Source: an uncultured Odoribacter sp. | GTDB lineage: Bacteria; Bacteroidota; Bacteroidia; Bacteroidales; Marinifilaceae | Length of the DNA: 64,000 bases | Assembly (NCBI GenBank): GCA_910578105.1 | Contig: CAJTPD010000001.1 | Location: forward strand, 496,001-560,000 | Direction of reading: 5' to 3' | Shown here: one piece after another, positions 62,799-64,000 of the stretch | Numbering within the stretch: the first letter of the stretch is position 1 | How the letters are laid out: every line of letters starts with the position of its first letter | Program-made: the position numbers and the translations under genes | The notes under the pieces: model-generated | The model's database searches: none | Told to the model about the DNA's origin: nothing | The model's input: only the letters and a program-made list of their open reading frames with translations

Positions 62799-64000
62799 TT
62801 ATCTAAGCTTTGTTTGCGGAATACGTTCGGTAAAACAATCCGGAATTATAGTAACATCCCATTTTTCCCAAAATTTCTCGCCCTGATACTTAGGTAATGT
62901 AGCCATATCGGCAGCACCCAAAGAACTGTATTTTATTCCCCAAAAATCAAAGAAAGGACGCAAATCGGCATTTGCATATTCACAAACCCTTTTGCAAAAG
63001 AAGTCTCTTCTGGAATCATTGGAAGAAGTCACCACCGCGGCAATTTCATCCGGTAATTCCCTCGCGCATTTGCTCAGATAAGCATACAATCGCCATCCGT
63101 ATTGCTGGGCAAGCTGGCAAAAAGGAATTAAACGACTATCATGACTCAGATCGGTATCAAAATTTCGCTGCGCTTGTTCTATCTTTTGTAACTGGTCAAT
63201 AAATCCCTGCCATTTGGCAGTACGTGATTCTCCCCAGGTATTACGCAGCCGGTTCCCCGCATATAAAGCATGGAAATTATTGGAAACCTCTCCCAAAACT
63301 CCCCACTTCCAGCAAGCCACCTGATAAGTATGCCCAACCTCATGATAAAATCCCCAGGATTCTCCCTCATTCTGCATACTTTCCATATTAACAGCCCTTT
63401 TGGCATACCTTTCTCCTCCAAACATACTGGGATAGCTGGCATAAGCAGCTCCTGCGTGAATCTGTATGTCCTGCACACAACGGGAAGGAAACTCCGGTGA
63501 ACGATGCAACCAAAGTGAAGCCGTATCTGAAAGCCCGTGAAAAGCATTAAAATCAGTTACCAGCGTTTCATCGTAAAATTTCATTAAAGTCTTCGGCCTT
63601 TTCAAAGTTTTCAATATCTTAGTAGACATAGACCAAATTACCCGCTCACAGCCAATCTCAGCAAAAGGTACCGTAGTTGAGGCTATTTCCCTTTTCCAGG
63701 CAGCCGGCCTGGTCTTTCCCAAAACAAAATCAGGAGACTTCACCGCACCACTGATAATAAAGGTTTCCGGTACTGCAAAAGGTTCTTCCGGAATAATATA
63801 GATATTCCCCCCATTTATATTATACAGACAGGTTGTATCCCCATCCTTTAATTCTTTCACTTCATAAGTTTTTGGCAAACGCTTCCAAGGTTTATTTTTC
63901 TCCCGCAAAACACTGCCTGAAGCTCCGATCCGGCACAAAACCTTCTTTCCCTGTAAAGAAGCCGGTTTTGTCACACAAATAATTTCACAAGGAGGTGCAT
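62799..64000 (-). CDS. M60-family peptidase (enhancin/mucin-type), N terminus cut by window edge
   Basis: The open frame runs from the stop at 62799 to the end of the window and beyond. The in-frame GTG at 63974 is not needed as a start, because the frame stays open upstream (APPCEIICVTKPAS). The zinc motif WGFYHEVGHTYQVACWKWGVLGE fits HExxHx(13)E of M60 enzymes. M60 proteins of gut bacteria often cleave O-glycosylated mucins. The upstream part, where carbohydrate-binding domains usually lie, is outside the window. Confidence 0.88.
   Translation of the reverse strand, partial: APPCEIICVTKPASLQGKKVLCRIGASGSVLREKNKPWKRLPKTYEVKELKDGDTTCLYNINGGNIYIIPEEPFAVPETFIISGAVKSPDFVLGKTRPAAWKREIASTTVPFAEIGCERVIWSMSTKILKTLKRPKTLMKFYDETLVTDFNAFHGLSDTASLWLHRSPEFPSRCVQDIQIHAGAAYASYPSMFGGERYAKRAVNMESMQNEGESWGFYHEVGHTYQVACWKWGVLGEVSNNFHALYAGNRLRNTWGESRTAKWQGFIDQLQKIEQAQRNFDTDLSHDSRLIPFCQLAQQYGWRLYAYLSKCARELPDEIAAVVTSSNDSRRDFFCKRVCEYANADLRPFFDFWGIKYSSLGAADMATLPKYQGEKFWEKWDVTIIPDCFTERIPQTKLR

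Overview
The window looks like a chromosome segment of a gut-type Bacteroidales species. Transcription signals follow the Bacteroidota pattern (TTTG, 19-21 bases, TAnnTTTG). The gene set includes a PL8 polysaccharide lyase, an M60 mucin-type peptidase, and PorW- and PorE-like type IX secretion lipoproteins. The T9SS-type genes and the absence of SusC/SusD pairs point away from Bacteroides itself and perhaps towards an Odoribacter/Butyricimonas-like lineage; that is an inference and not proven.

Layout. 1-4300: 5' part of uvrA, a PL8 lyase, a cupin gene with an operator-like palindrome, and a TRIC-family membrane protein. 4399-16768: a complete type I-B (Tneap-like) CRISPR-Cas locus. It has a 53-repeat array, leader, cas2, cas1, cas4, cas3, cas5, cas7, cas8b, a small unknown ORF, a regulatory intergenic region and cas6, all reading leftward. 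16861-20813: pabA / pabB-pabC, aroC and an SlyD-like isomerase. 20997-27109: nadB-nadC-nadA and pheT. 27197-30685: an EamA transporter, initiator tRNA-Met, a Fic toxin with a tail-to-tail mini-antitoxin, and an LRR protein. 30733-39532: a structured inverted-repeat element and a leftward operon mrp-porW-tsaE-ald-porE. 39738-48384: lipoprotein, metallopeptidases, fructokinase, queuosine precursor transporter, M20 amidohydrolase and an unknown nuclease-like protein. 48576-52271: purL. 52400-57770: a sulfate activation and sulfotransfer operon (cysQ-cysC-cysD-cysN, four-helix-bundle gene, sulfotransferase). 57961-64000: thioesterase, bcp, recA, an S9 peptidase, decayed T9SS remnants and a partial M60 peptidase.

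The main finding is in the 330-bp gap between cas6 and the rest of the cas operon. A free-standing small RNA gene reads on the opposite (+) strand. It has a consensus promoter, two degenerate copies of the CRISPR repeat flanking a 19-nt pseudo-spacer, and an intrinsic terminator. The first 16 nt of the pseudo-spacer match, 15 of 16 and with a perfect 8-nt seed, a site about 125 bp away. That site is preceded by CCA (a known type I-B PAM) and lies over the expected -33 element of the cas operon promoter. This is the architecture of a Cas-regulating or antitoxin crRNA-like RNA (CreR/CreA), so Cascade is predicted to repress its own operon or guard an addictive module. The array also holds several spacer pairs that translate to the same phage peptides with synonymous changes, a record of repeated infection by related phages.
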